A stretch of 64,000 bases of DNA from Archilochus colubris (GCA_023079485.1 CM041084.1:121317967-121381966); one strand, 5' to 3'. Shown: positions 24,469-37,949, counted from the stretch's first letter. Program-made: numbers and translations. The notes: generated by a model from the letters alone, not told the origin.

Positions 24469-24705
24469 ACCAAGAACTTGCCAGTCAAGATGAAAAACTT
24501 CTTCTAATGGAATCCAGCTTGAAAGCAACTCAAGAGCAGCTAAGTGAACAAATAGCAGAAACAGTTCGCCAAGAACAGAACAGTAGAAAATCACAGACAG
24601 AGCTGAAGACCCTGAGAGAACGTATTATAGCTTCTGAAGAAGAATTTAGTGATTGCAAGTGAGTTACAGCTTTTTCAGGAGGAACAGAAGACATTAAAAT
24701 CAACA
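24469..24705 (+). pseudogene. Coiled-coil exon with frameshift and damaged donor
   Basis: A long C/T tract and TTTCAG precede the exon. The incoming G of the previous exon plus AC gives Asp, and the frame stays open: DQELASQDEKLLLMESSLK, ATQEQLSEQIAETVRQEQNS, TELKTLRERIIASEEEF, SDCK, then TGA at 24660-24662. Skipping one base (T24660) continues the same helix as ELQLFQEEQKTLKST up to 24705, where the sequence runs straight into GTAAAT. A lost G at the junction would restore both a better donor (ACAG|gtaaat) and the phase needed by the exon at 25040. A second donor-like AA|GTGAGT sits exactly at 24658/24659 and might be used today. Both observations point to decay of the original exon end. Confidence 0.8.
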
Positions 24706-25039
24706 GTAAATCCTTTTAATATGTTCTGTATTAATCATTTCTCTCAGGTAAGATGTAGTGAAATGTGTTCTAGAGCTCTATTGAATAAACTATTAAATCG
24801 AAATGATTGATTAATGTATGCTTTAAAATTCTAAGCTTAAAATCTAAATGTTAAAAAATTACTAATACTACTATTTGCTATCTATTTCGCTTTTGAAAGT
24901 AAAATCATTCTGTAATTTTAAACTAGAATAGTATGTGTAATTATTTCTTACCTATATATATTAATGGTATTTTCATCTTGCTCTTTTTAGAGACCAAAGG
25001 TTACATATGGGTCTTATTGTCTTTCTTTTTTTGTTATAG

Positions 25040-25082
25040 AAGCTGCCTCTAAGCAAGTCACTACCAAATTAAAGGAAATTTG
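25040..25082 (+). pseudogene. Short coiled-coil exon remnant
   Basis: The acceptor 'ctttttttgttatag' is good. In one frame the 43 nt read AASKQVTTKLKEIW, and the donor is TTTG|gtattt. If the previous exon originally ended one G later, its last codon plus AA gives Glu, and the helix reads on smoothly from LKST to EAASKQ. With the present GTGAGT donor upstream, this exon would enter in the wrong phase and stop at once (TAA). Confidence 0.45.
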
Positions 25083-25775
25083 GTATTTGAACTTTTAGTC
25101 ACAACAGCAAGGCACATATGAGATTGCTAACATAAAGTAAAAAAAAATAAATGTGTACTGTATGCTTTAGAAAAGTTTACACTGAAAAAATATTTCTGCT
25201 TATCATCCAAATTTAATCTCTAATAAACTAATTTCTAACTCTCCAGATTTCATTACAAAGTGCAAATGTAAAAAAAGAAATAGCTTTTATAAATTAGATT
25301 AATATTAACTATATTTTTATGATGAGCCACAAACTGCCACATTAATTAGATTATTTCAGGTTTAGATTATGGTAAAAATTACTTACTTCTGTGGATTCTT
25401 TTTGTGTGCAAAAAGTCACTGTCTTCTTATAAAGTTATGTTACAGTAAGCAGTCACTAAGTATACTGACAGAATCTCGAGGTTTTCTGTGTATCACAGAG
25501 CACAGATGAATACTCAGTATAATATAGCTTGGCTGCAAAAAGCCCATTTAAGGGTGGACTAAACATTTTAAACTAAATGTTTTATATCAGATTTGTGGCA
25601 AGAATCAAAGACTATGTTAACAAATCTTCTCTGAGAGGTTGCTAAGTTCAGATGTAATAAATGTCTTGCTTCTAAAATCAAAACACAGTAATGTATGCTC
25701 AGTGTAAATGGCGTTTAGACTGGAACTTCATCTTTTCTGTAGTCCAAATGTTTTCAATTAATTTTTCTGTTGTAG

Positions 25776-25811
25776 GCTGGGAAAAGCTTCATGGAGAAAA
25801 CATAGTCTTCG
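25776..25811 (+). other. Candidate 36-nt exon
   Basis: Acceptor 'aatttttctgttgtag', 36 nt, donor TTCG|gtaatt. The frame following the cryptic donor at 24658 is open (LGKASWRKHSLR). Another frame (WEKLHGENIVF) looks more like a coiled coil but does not fit the phase of the preceding piece. It belongs to the same locus at best. Confidence 0.25.
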
Positions 25812-28800
25812 GTAATTTGTCTTAATTTCTTTAAATAAAAAAAACTTGGTGGTTTTCAACCTATGCTTATTTCTGTAAAGACATTACTAGTATTTCTCTA
25901 GGGATAATAGTGTCACTGATGTACTTTCTTAACCTATCTTGAATCTTTTGCCACAGTGGATTTTCTTAACCATTTCAAGTGATTCCTCTGTTGCCAAAAT
26001 GCCATGTTATGCCAGTTCTTGTAGATACTTATTTGAAAATGAAAAGGCTACAGACTTCTAGGACCACTGGTTGTGGTAACTTAGTGATATAGATAGTGGT
26101 AGAGGGAGGGGGGGGGCGATTGAAACTCCCAGCTGTAACTGATTGATTGTGTGATGAAACACAGCTTTTGACAGAATAGGAATTTTAAAAAAGTTCAGTG
26201 AAATTAGTTTAAACTAATTTTGAAATGAAAAGACAAATGAGAATTATTAGAAGACTTTCATAGGGACTTTTAAAATAGTTTTTTATTAAACTTTGTGTGA
26301 AAAAATAAAACTTACATGAAACAGTTAAAATTAAAAAATTGTTAACTAAGCCTTTTTTGTTCTGTTTCTATGTTTATTCAGTGACTTTGGAATTTTATTA
26401 CTTTTCTACATAAGCATAATAATCTTTGAGTTAAAGAAATCTTTTCTTAACTCTGTAAATTATCAAAATTACTTTTTATTTACTTTTAGGTGAAGTTTTA
26501 ACCTTAGATATGTGATACCCTTGCTTTTTAAAAATACTCTGGCTCCTTACTGCAGGATCACAGACAGTATTTGTTGAATTGGAAAATTAAAACTGCAAAT
26601 TTAAAACATTAGTTTGATCATAAATAAAGCTGAAGTAATAAAGCTAAAAATGGGGCAACAAAGTTGGGGATATTGAGCACTGAAATTCTGCTTTGAAACA
26701 ACATCTTATGTACCTGAAAACAGCCATGCTGTGCCAGTCGGTATCTGCTCTGCTCTGTTCCTTGGGAGACAGAAAGAACAATGGATCTTTGTCCCCTGGG
26801 TCTTCTGGGACAGAGAATGTCAGAAGGGTTATGTTCAGTCACTATGAAGAGTACTGCATGTGTTGTAAAGTAGCATCCCTCTGGTGCTGACTTATTCAAA
26901 GTCAGTGCTGGACTTTACCCACCTTCCTACTTACTGAGTCTGGCAAATACAGCTGGTATCAAGGAGGAATCGTAGGACCATATAAAGAAAAATGCAGCAC
27001 AGAATAAATTGGTCAGTTAAAACTACAGAATGGATATGCTGCTATAGCTATTGTAAGGCCTTTGAAAAATCCATTTCTGTATTCTTTTATTTCTTTGTTG
27101 TACATTAAAAGTTATTTTTCCTGGAAGAGATAAAAAAGGAAATGGTTGACTAGGATTTAAAACCAATAAATGGTCAATTATATTCTTTCGTTTACTAGAA
27201 TAAAAATATTAACTTTTAAAATAGAATAAAAATATTTTCTGCTAATTTGGCATGATACCCCAAATAGATGTTTTTAAGAGAGAAACAATGGAAAGTTTTT
27301 AGAAGTCACAATCTTTATTTGTTGTATACTTATCCTGCATGAAATAAACCTAGGGTAACCCCCCCACCTACTCCCCACCCAATATAAGCCTGTTACACTT
27401 AAAAGATTTGTTCAGAATGTCCAGTGGGAACCTGGAAATCGTAATAATTTGTAGTATCGATTGTGTGAAGCTATGCAGCTGGGGCCTCTGGTGAATAGAC
27501 AGGAATAGACATTTTATTGATTAACTTTTACAGTCATATTTTCGGGACTCTGCTGCAACATAATTTTCACTTCCCAGCTTTGTGCTGCTGCATCATGAAA
27601 CTTGGATTCTTCTCTCTTAACATCTACCCACCTGAGGGAAACAGTATGGACTTGTCTTTTTTAAGCTGTGCTCTGCAGAAATGCATAATATTTGGTGCAG
27701 TGAATTTTTCTAAATTTCCCCTCTGCTGTTAGAACAAAATGAAAAATGTTCACAAGAGATGTTAGAAGGAATTGCATAAGATGAACCTTCCCCCCACAAT
27801 ATACTGGGTGCTGTTGTTTAATGCTTTCCAGTCATTCTTATCCTATTCTGCATTTTCATTTTTATTTTCTAAGAGGCTAGGATTGTAACAAAAGTAAGTC
27901 CCCTTCTTACATCCACAAATTACAAAAGTGTTTAAAGGAATTAGTCCCATAATGAAATAGGTACTTTTATTAGCTAGTGGAATTTTAAAGAATGCAGAGT
28001 GCTTCCCTGAAAATATGAAATGAATTATCAGTGAAAACTGATTTGTAGTAAGGAGTGACATCCTGCATTAACTAAAATTCTTTGTAAAATACTGAAAGAG
28101 CAGCATTTCAGTACAATTACTAAACACTTATAAAAAAAAATATTTGTATGCATACTGAAGTGTTACTTACTACATCAGAAGCCTAAGCCATTTTTCTGTC
28201 ATGCGTGTATACAATTAGTGAAAATTCTGATCTGTTTTTCTTCAGCTAGTGACTGATTATTATTAGTCACTTCATGTGCTTATTTTCACTGGGAGCATGG
28301 TTTTTAACATAAGTTTTCACAAAATAGCCTCAATATTCACCTCCCATCACCACTGGTGCTAATATGATTTAAACCTCTGTCATCCCATTTTTCTTTTTTT
28401 TTTTTTAAGTTATGTTAATATTAGTGTCTTCTTATTATACACATGTTTAAGATATTTGTGGTCATGTCCCCTTTTGTCCTCCCCCTCTCATCAGAGACAT
28501 CATAGTGTGCACCATATGGAGCTACAACTGGGGCAGAAATGCTTCCAGCCCTAACAAAAGGTTCGTTTTTCTTCACCATTGTCGAACTTATGATTGAATA
28601 ATTACTATTTTCTCTTAAAAATAAGAAAAAATATGGGGAAAATTAAAGTTAAAATAAAAACATCAAAGAAAAAGTAAGCAGTTTCTCAAGGCCCAATTCT
28701 CCACCAGATATGGAATAACCTGGAATAAGCAGAAATGATCTCAGTCAGGTGAAGAACCAGAAAAACTGAAGAAGTGGGTAAGTTTCTTTTTATGCCTGGA

Positions 28801-29739
28801 AAAATGGTCTATTACCTAGAAAGCTGAATAAATTAGTATCAGATCTTAATGGCATTCTAGACCTCAGTCATTCAAACATGTATGAATGTCAGCAGTTTCA
28901 TGAAACTGATTAGCCTATAACCATGTGAAAAGTTGTTCACAAGTTTGCAAGACTTAAGATGAAAACTGTTTTAATATTACGTATTACCCATTATTTTATT
29001 TCGTATCTGTGATGCTTTATTATGTCAGTGAATATGAGATAAACATTACAGGAAATCAGTGAAATGACTGACTCTATTTCAGTTTAGATTAATTTAATGT
29101 AAAACCAAATGAATATTTGTGTGTATGATTTAGCTAAAGAAGGGGAAATGATATTCCCTTTTCTGATCATTTGTGGGAATGTTTAAATGAGATCAAAGTA
29201 GTAATTTTGTAAGCTTTATATGTTCTAGGTAGATAATCCCTTAAGTGCTCATGTCTCCATGAATAGTATGTTAACTGCATTGTTGGATTTTTTATTTAGT
29301 TTCTTTTTCTATTTTACATACAGCCATGCTAAGATTTCTTACAGTTGTGATAGCCTTTTCATAATGTGTTAAGAAAATTAAACTAAAATTTGAAAGAAGT
29401 TAAAAAACTTGAAATATTTAAATGTTTATCTATATTAAATAAATTAGATGCTATACATAACAAAATGTTTCTCATAACAAAATTTTTATGTAGCATAAAT
29501 TCAGGACTAGTGATAGTTCTTTAGTCTGATCTGAGAATTCTAGAGTTTACCATGATGTAGTTGAAGGCAAACTGTCTCCATTACTTTAACTGTTTCTCCT
29601 AGAGAAATAGACAATTTGAAAAACTTTAATAAGCTTATATATTTAATTTGATTTTAATGCAGAGGACATAAATCTATAAACACAAAACATATTATAGTTT
29701 AGATGTCCAACCTCCCTTTGTTTATTCTAAATATTACAG
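25812..29739. other. Intron-like sequence, no firm gene
   Basis: AT-rich. Short segments near 28495-28560 and 28749-28778 have splice-like edges and small open frames but cannot be told from chance. Poly-A/T and small G/C runs only. Confidence 0.45.
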
Positions 29740-29757
29740 GAAATATGAAGATCTGAG
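29740..29757 (+). other. Candidate 18-nt micro-exon
   Basis: A TATTACAG acceptor and a perfect GAG|gtaagt donor enclose 18 nt that read KYEDLR in phase 2 in, phase 2 out. That phase connects with the 25776 and 31171 candidates. Its length gives little statistical weight. Confidence 0.2.
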
Positions 29758-31170
29758 GTAAGTGAAATCTGTGTTTATTGACTTTCACAGTACCTATGAC
29801 ACAAATACTTAAATAAATAGATTAGATAATAACAGTAATATAGTAAACGATGTCCAGGTATAGGATGTGATCCTATACATTTATGTCTTCCCAGACACTA
29901 TAGTTACCACTGGGAAAAGCTCAATTGATTGCAACAGAAATCTATCTGACAGTAAGCATTTGCAGTGGCAGGCAAAATTATTTAAGAAAAGAGAGTATAA
30001 AATTAAGAAAGACAGATGGACTCGTAAGAGTGAAATACAAAAAGTCTGAATCAGGATTGATTTCAACATAATGTTGTGGAGGAATCCCCATTTATTGATC
30101 AACTTTAAAGCCCATGCACAGCACTTAAAAAGATAAAGTAAGCAAGGTCAGATAATCAAAGCATTTAAATAGTAAAAACAGCAACTGCCACTATAGACTG
30201 CTAAAATAAATCCATAATACAAATTGCTTTAGCAAAAAGTGGATGAGCAGCTGATCTTCCTATTGAACTTTTATACTGTTCAGTGACCACACTGGGAAAA
30301 GGATTGGGAGAAATGCCTTGAAGATCAATATTGAGTGAGATGTAGCAAGGATTCATTCGGAACATGAAAGAATTACAAGCATGAGAGTAGAGATCTTGTG
30401 GAAATGTCATCAAGAAAGGACTGTTCTTTTAAAATATCACACATATGAACCTGACAATTGTTGATAATCTATTATGAATTCTGAGCATTGAAAACTTATT
30501 AAATCAGAAATTTACTTATTACAAAACATGAAGATGACATAATTAATAATTTTAATGAAAAAATTCAGTTTAATAACTTCTGTCTTCAAAACAAGGAGAC
30601 TTATAAACATATTAATTAATATTAGGCTTGATATTCAGTTGAGACTAGTACTTTCCAGCCATATATATTTGAATATTTTTGCTTCATAGAAGTGATAAAC
30701 TCAGTATTTTATTGTTTCTTTTTTTTTTATTCTGTTACTCTTTTGAGTTCAACATGCATCTGCAATTAACATGTTTAATGTAAATACTATTCATTCAAAT
30801 CTATTCTAAATAGCATTTTGATAGACTTTTTTTTGTTTTGTAGAATACAGAACGATCCATTGCAAGTGCTCCAAATTTCAATTCCTCCTAAACCTTTATG
30901 GGTCTTTCATTTTAAAGTAGATGTTTAAAATGTTCGATAGGTTTCATCTATACATTAATTTTTCCAACACTGTTTGAAAAGCATTTATAAGAAAGAAATA
31001 CTAGATGTATTAGTACTATGGTAGCTCATGATTTCATATCTGTTGCATTCATTCACAGTTTTATTATATCATTTCATGAAAAATACTGTATTTTCATGGA
31101 TGTATTGCCCTTTTTAAATGCAGAATACGGGGGGGGTTTATTTTTGACTGTAATCTTCCTTTCATTTCAG

Positions 31171-31231
31171 GTTCACTGCCATACTTATAAAAAAGTTGTT
31201 ATCGTCACAAAGCAATAATTCAAGTTTGAAG
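31171..31231 (+). other. Candidate 61-nt exon
   Basis: Acceptor 'cctttcatttcag', one completing base, 20 open codons (FTAILIKKLLSSQSNNSSLK), donor AAG|gtaaaa. Phase 2 in and 0 out, consistent with the neighbouring candidates at 29740 and 34727. Confidence 0.25.
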
Positions 31232-31284
31232 GTAAAAAAAAAATAAAACTGGAGTATTTCAAGGGTATACAAAATTACAAAATA

Positions 31285-31302
31285 CATACATATATATATA
31301 TA
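31285..31302. repeat. (AT)n microsatellite
   Basis: Short AT dinucleotide run. Confidence 0.8.
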
Positions 31303-34192
31303 AAAGTAAAGAGATCATTCATGCTTCTACTGAAGGTTTATTTGAAAAAATACATTAGAGGAACCAATTCTCAAAGTCATGAAATTTGTTCACTATAGTA
31401 ACTATATAATATACCTTCTTATAATGAAGAGGTATTTTCAACTAATATTGGCTCCATATTTGCTGTATGAATTGCTGATTACAGCAATTCCAGTGGCAAA
31501 AATTGTGAAACAATATTCACAGTTGTCAGAGAAAGGTCAGCTTATTTGAATTCATTAGGAACTTGAAGTGCCATACAACATGCTTTTCCTTTGGGATGCT
31601 TAAAGTTATTGATTTGTATATAGCTGTAGGAAAAATTAATTAGAATTATATTTCGCTTATGACTGGAGGCTGTATAATAATAATTATAATAATAACAACA
31701 AAATTCTACATAAAAAAATAGAGCCAGAAAACTAAATAATTGTCATTTTAAAAAGTTTAAAATGTTAGATTTAAGTTATTTAAAATAATCTCTTTTGAGT
31801 AGCCTGAGGAAATATCATACAGAACTTTTGTTAATACCCACAGTACTTTTATTTGAACAAAAATGCATAGGCACTTCATTAATGAGACATAAAGTATTCA
31901 AACTTTTTTATTTAATGGTGATCTTTAAAGATGCTTATGAACCCAGAAAACATTTAATCATAAGTTTAATTTTTCCTTATATACTGAACTTTTCTTATAT
32001 AGCTGTATAATTACTTACTTCAAGATTTCATGTAAGCATATGAATAATCCTGTCCTGATAAATGGTCTTGCATTTGTACTCTTGTTATTAAAGACCTTTC
32101 AAGACCAAGAGCTACAAAAAATAGTAGGGAAATGTTATATCTGTGGCTGACTCCTTTGGACTGAAAAATGTGAGTAGTGTCTTCAAAAAAGTCTATATGG
32201 GAACGATGCCAACAATGTGGGACCAGGAAAAGCAAATTGTCAGACTAAGATGTAACTGTGGAAATTGAGAAATAGGTGAAGAACTTAAGATTTACACGTT
32301 CTAATGATGCTCAGATGGTATGCATTCATGTATTTGAAATCCTGTTTGTATTATATTGAGAAATTCTGTACATGATTAGTGCATATTTCTGTGAACTTTT
32401 AACACTTCAAATGGATTAGAATGTCTTATTTTGATCATATCCATATTGTTCGTTGTGATAAGATTATGTCCTGAGTCATTAAAAATGTTTGGCTTATTTC
32501 CAACACATTCAAGCATGTTTTAAGTAGAAATATATAGAATATGGCTTTCCATAGTGTGCATATATAACACATGTTTGAGATTAATCAAATCATAGTCACC
32601 TCTAATTAACAGCAGGGAGCAATTCCAACATGGGACAGAGCCAGATGACAAAGAAATAAAGCATATATTTAAAAGATGCAGCATACAAGGAAAGAAAAAT
32701 AGGTTGTGACTGCCTTAAGAATACTGAAACTTTTAAAACTTGTGGTTCTGTGCATGTGTGACTAATAAAAACTGGTGAGTAGCCTGAGTTTTTGCTTTGT
32801 TTTCAACTTGGACAAATTTTTTCTGAGTCAAACAGTGGTGTAGGTAAAATAAAGTATTCTTCCATAGTTAATCTGTTTTCTCTTTACACTCCATGATTAC
32901 CAGATAGGAAAGAAAGAAAACAGAAGGGAAGTCCTCTGGAACTTCAGATCAGCAGCTTTTGTTACAATTTCTGAAAATGTTTTACTTGAACCCCAAAATG
33001 TTATCATTTACCTACGTCCTTGCTTAGCACCAAAGGAAAGGCAATTCTGAAGGAAATGATTAGGGAAGCACATTGAGTTAAGCTGTCTGCAGAATCTTTC
33101 TTCCTGTATTGTAGGAGTAGGAAGTTGTACAGTTGATGAAAGAAAAAAACTCTAGAAAAAAATAAAAAAAAAGCCAGTCATGTGATGAAGACCACTGAAT
33201 ACTGAGCTGGAGAACTACATATTTTCCTGGCCTCTACCACAGAAATCAGGCAAGATACTTCATCTAAACTTTTCTGAGTAACCTATCTGAGATTCTGCCT
33301 CGTGATCTGCAGCAGACTGAGTTTTCCCATGTAGAGCTGAGGCCAATGATAATTTGCTTTGAAGAGTTAAATAAAGCGGAATCAACAAAAGATGTGAGAA
33401 AACAAGGTTCATTTATGTTCTTTGGGGATTTGAAACAAGGTCATCCATATTCCAGGGGAGGATTGACAATAGTTCCTGAGTGCAGGCAAGTTTTTCTGTC
33501 TCTCATTCAGTCACTTCTAAAATTGCCTATGGGAAGGGGAGGACACTATAAGAAAGACTGAGAGAACAATACCTTTGAAAATAACATGGGATGATGCTAC
33601 GTCAAACTAAACCAAATATGTGTTCTCACATACCCCAAATGAACATTCTGAAAGAAAGTGATTTCATATGCTTAATGTGAGCCTTCTTATATTCTCTTAC
33701 GCCACGTCCCTAAATCTGTTTGCCTAAAGTGCCTATAATAATAGACCTACATTTTTATATCATGGGATGCTCATATTTATGAAATATTCAGATACCATTG
33801 TGCTGAAAATCAGTGGCTATATTTATACTTTCTTTTTGGTTGAGTTGGCATGCCAGTCCTGTTTCTCTGTTCAAAATGGTACATATTGACATTTTCTGTA
33901 GGGTACAGATTCAGAATATGATTCAAGAATGCTTTCTTATTTGGATCAGCCATTCAATACTGTACTTTGAATGCTGAAAGACAAATAGAATGAAATAAAA
34001 ATGCTGAACTATTTGCCTACTAATTGATAAAATTAATAATATAAGGTGTGTATTTAAAGCAACTGATAGTATGATGTGATAAAGCTACAAAGATGCAAAT
34101 ACTCATGAATAGGTTAGACAGAAATTAAGATATCTAGCATCCTTCATTCTGATGTATTGTGAGTGCTCAGTATGTGATTTAGTCATAGAGAT

Positions 34193-34232
34193 TTTTTTGT
34201 TTTTGTTTTTGTTTTTGTTTTGTTTTTTTTTA
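34193..34232. repeat. (GTTTTT)n simple repeat
   Basis: Repeated GTTTTT units between T-rich ends. Confidence 0.9.
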
Positions 34233-34726
34233 AGTAAAACCAGTTTCAGAGCATGCTCCTAAGTCAAATACATTTCAGGAGGTAGCCAGCCTAAAAATTA
34301 AATTGGATTAATCTCTTTCATATGGATACTTTTCAAAAGATCAGCCAGGAAGGGACTCCTTGCTCGATTTGTTTTATTATCTGACTTGACAAGGTCAGAC
34401 AAAAAATTTTTCAAGCAGACACCTTCCTTAGAAGGGAAGCAATTTTGGTCATTTTTGACCACCTCGTGCCAACCAAGCTACTGTATGCTAAAATTGCATA
34501 GGTCTGTCTGAAAAATTCTCTTAATTTTGTATTTCCAAGGCAACAAAAAGTGGATACCTAAGAGCCATAGCAAGGCACCTCCTTTCTCCAAGACATCAGA
34601 ACTTTTCAGCAGAAGAAATACACAATTTTTAAGATAAATGGTATCTATTCTGCATACACACATTCACATATATTTGTTAATATAATCTTTAGAAATAACC
34701 ATATTGTTTTCCTTTGTACTTTACAG

Positions 34727-34825
34727 GATAATTTGGTCTTAAGCAAACATTCAGCAAGACAAACTTCAATCCAAACAGTTGAAGCCGGGCAAAACTTTAG
34801 GCAGCTCAAAATCTGTGTCCAGTGA
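34727..34825 (+). pseudogene. Candidate exon of the coiled-coil locus, ends in TGA
   Basis: A very good acceptor ('tttcctttgtactttacag') opens 32 codons in phase 0 (DNLVLSKHSARQTSIQTV, EAGQNFRQLKICVQ) closing at TGA 34823-34825. The frame continues open as YKTL to a GTAGGC donor at about 34840. The stop may therefore be a nonsense mutation in an internal exon of the gene whose 3' end is near 40.7 kb, or a terminal codon of a shorter transcript. The sequence is polar and Q/S-rich rather than strongly heptad. Confidence 0.35.
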
Positions 34826-34841
34826 TATAAAACTTTATGGT

Positions 34842-35699
34842 AGGCAGCAGAATGATATACAACTATAATACCATCCTGCCAATAGGTGTAAGTCAAATGA
34901 TTTATTGATTACATAATCCTGTCTGAAATTGGTGAGCGTATACAAAGGCTTTTTTGGCTGATAAACACCACATAAGATTAGAGAACTATGAAAAAATGAA
35001 AGTATTAAAATACTCTGTCCTATTGGAAGAAATTTTAACATAAATTACATTTACATTTAACATAAATTACATTTAACATAATTTGAACATAAACTTACTA
35101 CTCTCTTGCTTATAATTTTCAGAGCTATACTGTATATTTAAGGGTAAGTGTCAGCAATTTCATGCAAAATTTCAAAATATGTTTTTCTAAATGAGGAAAA
35201 TATTTTGTTTTTTCTCTTGAATACTTTCAAAATTGTACTCAGTGACTTGGAAGGAATAGACTTATAATGAAATAATCTATTTTTATTATCAATAAGAGCA
35301 GTAACAGACAGCACTTCTTTATAAAACCAAGAGGTTTAACAGGAGGCCATAGATCTGTTTGATTTAAGTTTTAAGAAAATTGATTTATGCTCATTTGAGA
35401 TTCCCTTTGAGACTGATATTTTGGTTGTCAAAGCTCAGTGACAATATATGTTCTTTTTTGAAGTCCAGTAACCCCTAACCCTCCAAAAAAAAAAAAAAAA
35501 AAATGCAGATCTCAAGAAAATCCTGGAATGTTTTGGCATAGAAACTTTTATCATAAGACATGACAATATTATGTCATTACGAATTTCTCACCAGAGCTGA
35601 ATGTTCTGTGGGAGATAGAACTGTCTACTAGTGCTTATGGAAGTTCCTTCAGCTCCCACTGAGTAGGAATGGAGTTTTTTTTGCATGGCTTTGTTTTCT
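34842..35699. other. No gene seen
   Basis: AT-rich, with small internal repeats of 'acataaattacattt' at 35036-35085 and an A18 tract at 35485-35503. Confidence 0.5.
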
Positions 35700-36735
35700 C
35701 TGCTTGCAGCTATGAAGCTGTCTTGGATCAGTGCAGTGGTGTTTTTGAAAAGGGAGGGACACAAGGGTGTCTCCTGCAGCAAGGTGCTGGAAGATGCCCT
35801 GATTCCAATCTCTGCCCTACCTCTGCCCAAGGCCAAGCAGGTAAGGGAAGCTGGATGTGCCTGGATGTGCCTGCAAGAAACATATTCAAGAAAGGGAATA
35901 TGAAAATGTAAAAATATAAGAAAAGGACCCACAGAGCAGAGTAGAGGACAAAGTGAGAGAAAATTGCTAGAGATAAGACACCAAGATCAGTGAAGCAGCA
36001 GCGGGAGATTTCCCTGTAGCCTGGGGTCAGATGTCAGCTGTCCCACTGCAGCCCCTGAGGGACCACGGTGAGTTAAATGTGAATTTGTAGCCCCTGAATT
36101 GTCACAGGTAGGCAGATGTGAAGAAGCAGACTCTGCAGGATCATGGTGAAGGGTGGATGTGGATCTACAGCCATGGAGAAGCCCGTGCCAGAGGAGGTGG
36201 CTGTTCCCAAAGCAGCCATCACTCAGCGTGCAGCCCAGGCTGGAGCAGTCTGTGCCTGAGAGAAGGACTCATGTCTGAGGGGTTTGTGAAGAACTCTCTC
36301 CCATGAGAGGGAACCCATGTCAGACTTGGGGAAGAATTTGAGGAGACCTCCCCCTGAGCAGGAAAATGGGAGAAACGCCGTGTGGGGAGCTGACCCTAAA
36401 CCCTCACTGCCTGTGCCCTGTGTCCTGAGGGGGAGGCAGGAGGGAAGCAATTCAGGCCCAGAAAGAGGGGAGGGGATACGTGGGAAGAGAAGGAGGGTGA
36501 GGTACCAAGATCTGGCCATGTTTTCTCTTTCTCCTTGTAGATTAAATTAGTTTTTTGTCTGTCCCAAGTTGAACGTGTCTGGTTTTTGTCTGTTACTGTA
36601 ACTGGGGAAGGCGAACTTCCCCATTCTTGTCTCAATTAACAAACCCTAAGGTGTATTTTCTCCTCCCTGCCCCACAGTGGGCTTGGGGGGTGTGCAAGTG
36701 GAGGCCTGGTTGGTACTGGCTGCGTGTAATATGTG
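35700..36735 (+). mobile_element. GC-rich dispersed repeat, probable endogenous retroviral/LTR type
   Basis: About 1 kb of GC-richer DNA with tandem-like phrases ('gaaggactcatgtctgaggg', 'gaactctctcccatgagagg'), then a region with 'aagttgaacgtgtctggttt' and 'ctgttactgtaactggggaa'. From memory this matches the layout of a dispersed avian GC-rich repeat, but I cannot name the family reliably. The left edge is uncertain. Open frames of 60-110 codons on both strands follow from low stop density; no gag, pol or env motif is visible. No flanking duplication was identified. Confidence 0.5.
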
Positions 36736-36739
36736 ACAG

Positions 36740-37945
36740 AAGCAACATTTTATTAGTAGATCTTATGGCCAAAGAATTTATTGTGCAATTTAGTGTTACC
36801 ATATTAAATCTAATCAAAGGTCCATTTAACCAAATAACATGTCAGACCAATCTCTAAAAGGAAAAATATCTTTTAATTATAATTTCAGTAGATGTTTTTC
36901 CTCACTTTTGCTATGGTTTACCATCATTAGCACAAGTTCATCCATCTCCATTTTGGATGAGAATCCCTTTCATCTCTAACTGACTCCTTAACCAACTTCT
37001 AACACCTGGCTTCCAGTAATGCCAGCTCCTCAGGCATCAAAAAAATCCACGTAAGAGTACATTTTCTTGGGTATTTTTGTTCTTTGTGAAATCTGGTAAT
37101 TTATAGTCTTTCCACTTCACCTGTTGACAAATTTAAGTCTAATTACCAGAAGTTTGTTGGTAACAGTGACTCACTGATGAATATTAAAGAATTTGCATTT
37201 ACTTCTCAAAGTATGATAGAAGATGCTGACCACAACAACCCACAGTCTCTTCCTCATGTATCCTACTTCACTGGAAGCATTTTTCCTATGCACTGCTCAC
37301 CCTTCTCATCTCTAATATCTTCTGCTGAAAAAGTTATTGAGTACAATTAGTATTTAATGAGAGGTAGCACTTTGATCTGCCAGACATTAGCTGTTTTTGG
37401 CTCATCCTCTTGTTTCAGTGCTTCTAAAGCTGACCTGTACATTATGAAAATTTCACAGCTGTTTCCTCACTGAGATTTACATCTAGTATTTCTTGGCATT
37501 CACACAAGTCTCATTACCTATTTTCCACTCAGTCTATACTGTTTGGTGCTTTCCTATTTGTGTGACAACTGCATCACTGCACAGCATAAATGACATTTGT
37601 CATAGTAGCTAAATTTACTTTCATCTTTTTCTAGAAGGAGAAACGCATACAGGTAGACCATATCAGATGTTTAACAGAAATGCTTATTTTCATATACTCA
37701 GTGATGCTGCTTAGGTTCTACAAGATGGTAGCAGACTAAATAGGAAAGCTAAGTCTATATATGGAAATGTAGCCTGAAGAAATCAGTAATCAATACCATT
37801 TCTTATTCCTAAAGTAACTTCATAATGACAATGGAAATTAGTTCAAATATAATGAACAATACTTCATAATGGCAACTTTTAAAGAAATGTCTAGCTTGAT
37901 AAAATTTTCCAGCATTTCTGGAGTCTTTCGGAGGGTAATCATGAG
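36740..37945. other. No gene seen
   Basis: Unique-looking AT-rich sequence with no supported coding segment or repeat. Confidence 0.5.
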
Positions 37946-37949
37946 GCAG

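Noticed and set aside
28495..28778. Two splice-like short segments (66 nt after a strong C/T tract at 28495; about 30 nt before GTAAGT at 28779)
   Set aside because: Open frames are too short or stop early, and phases do not fit neighbouring exons.
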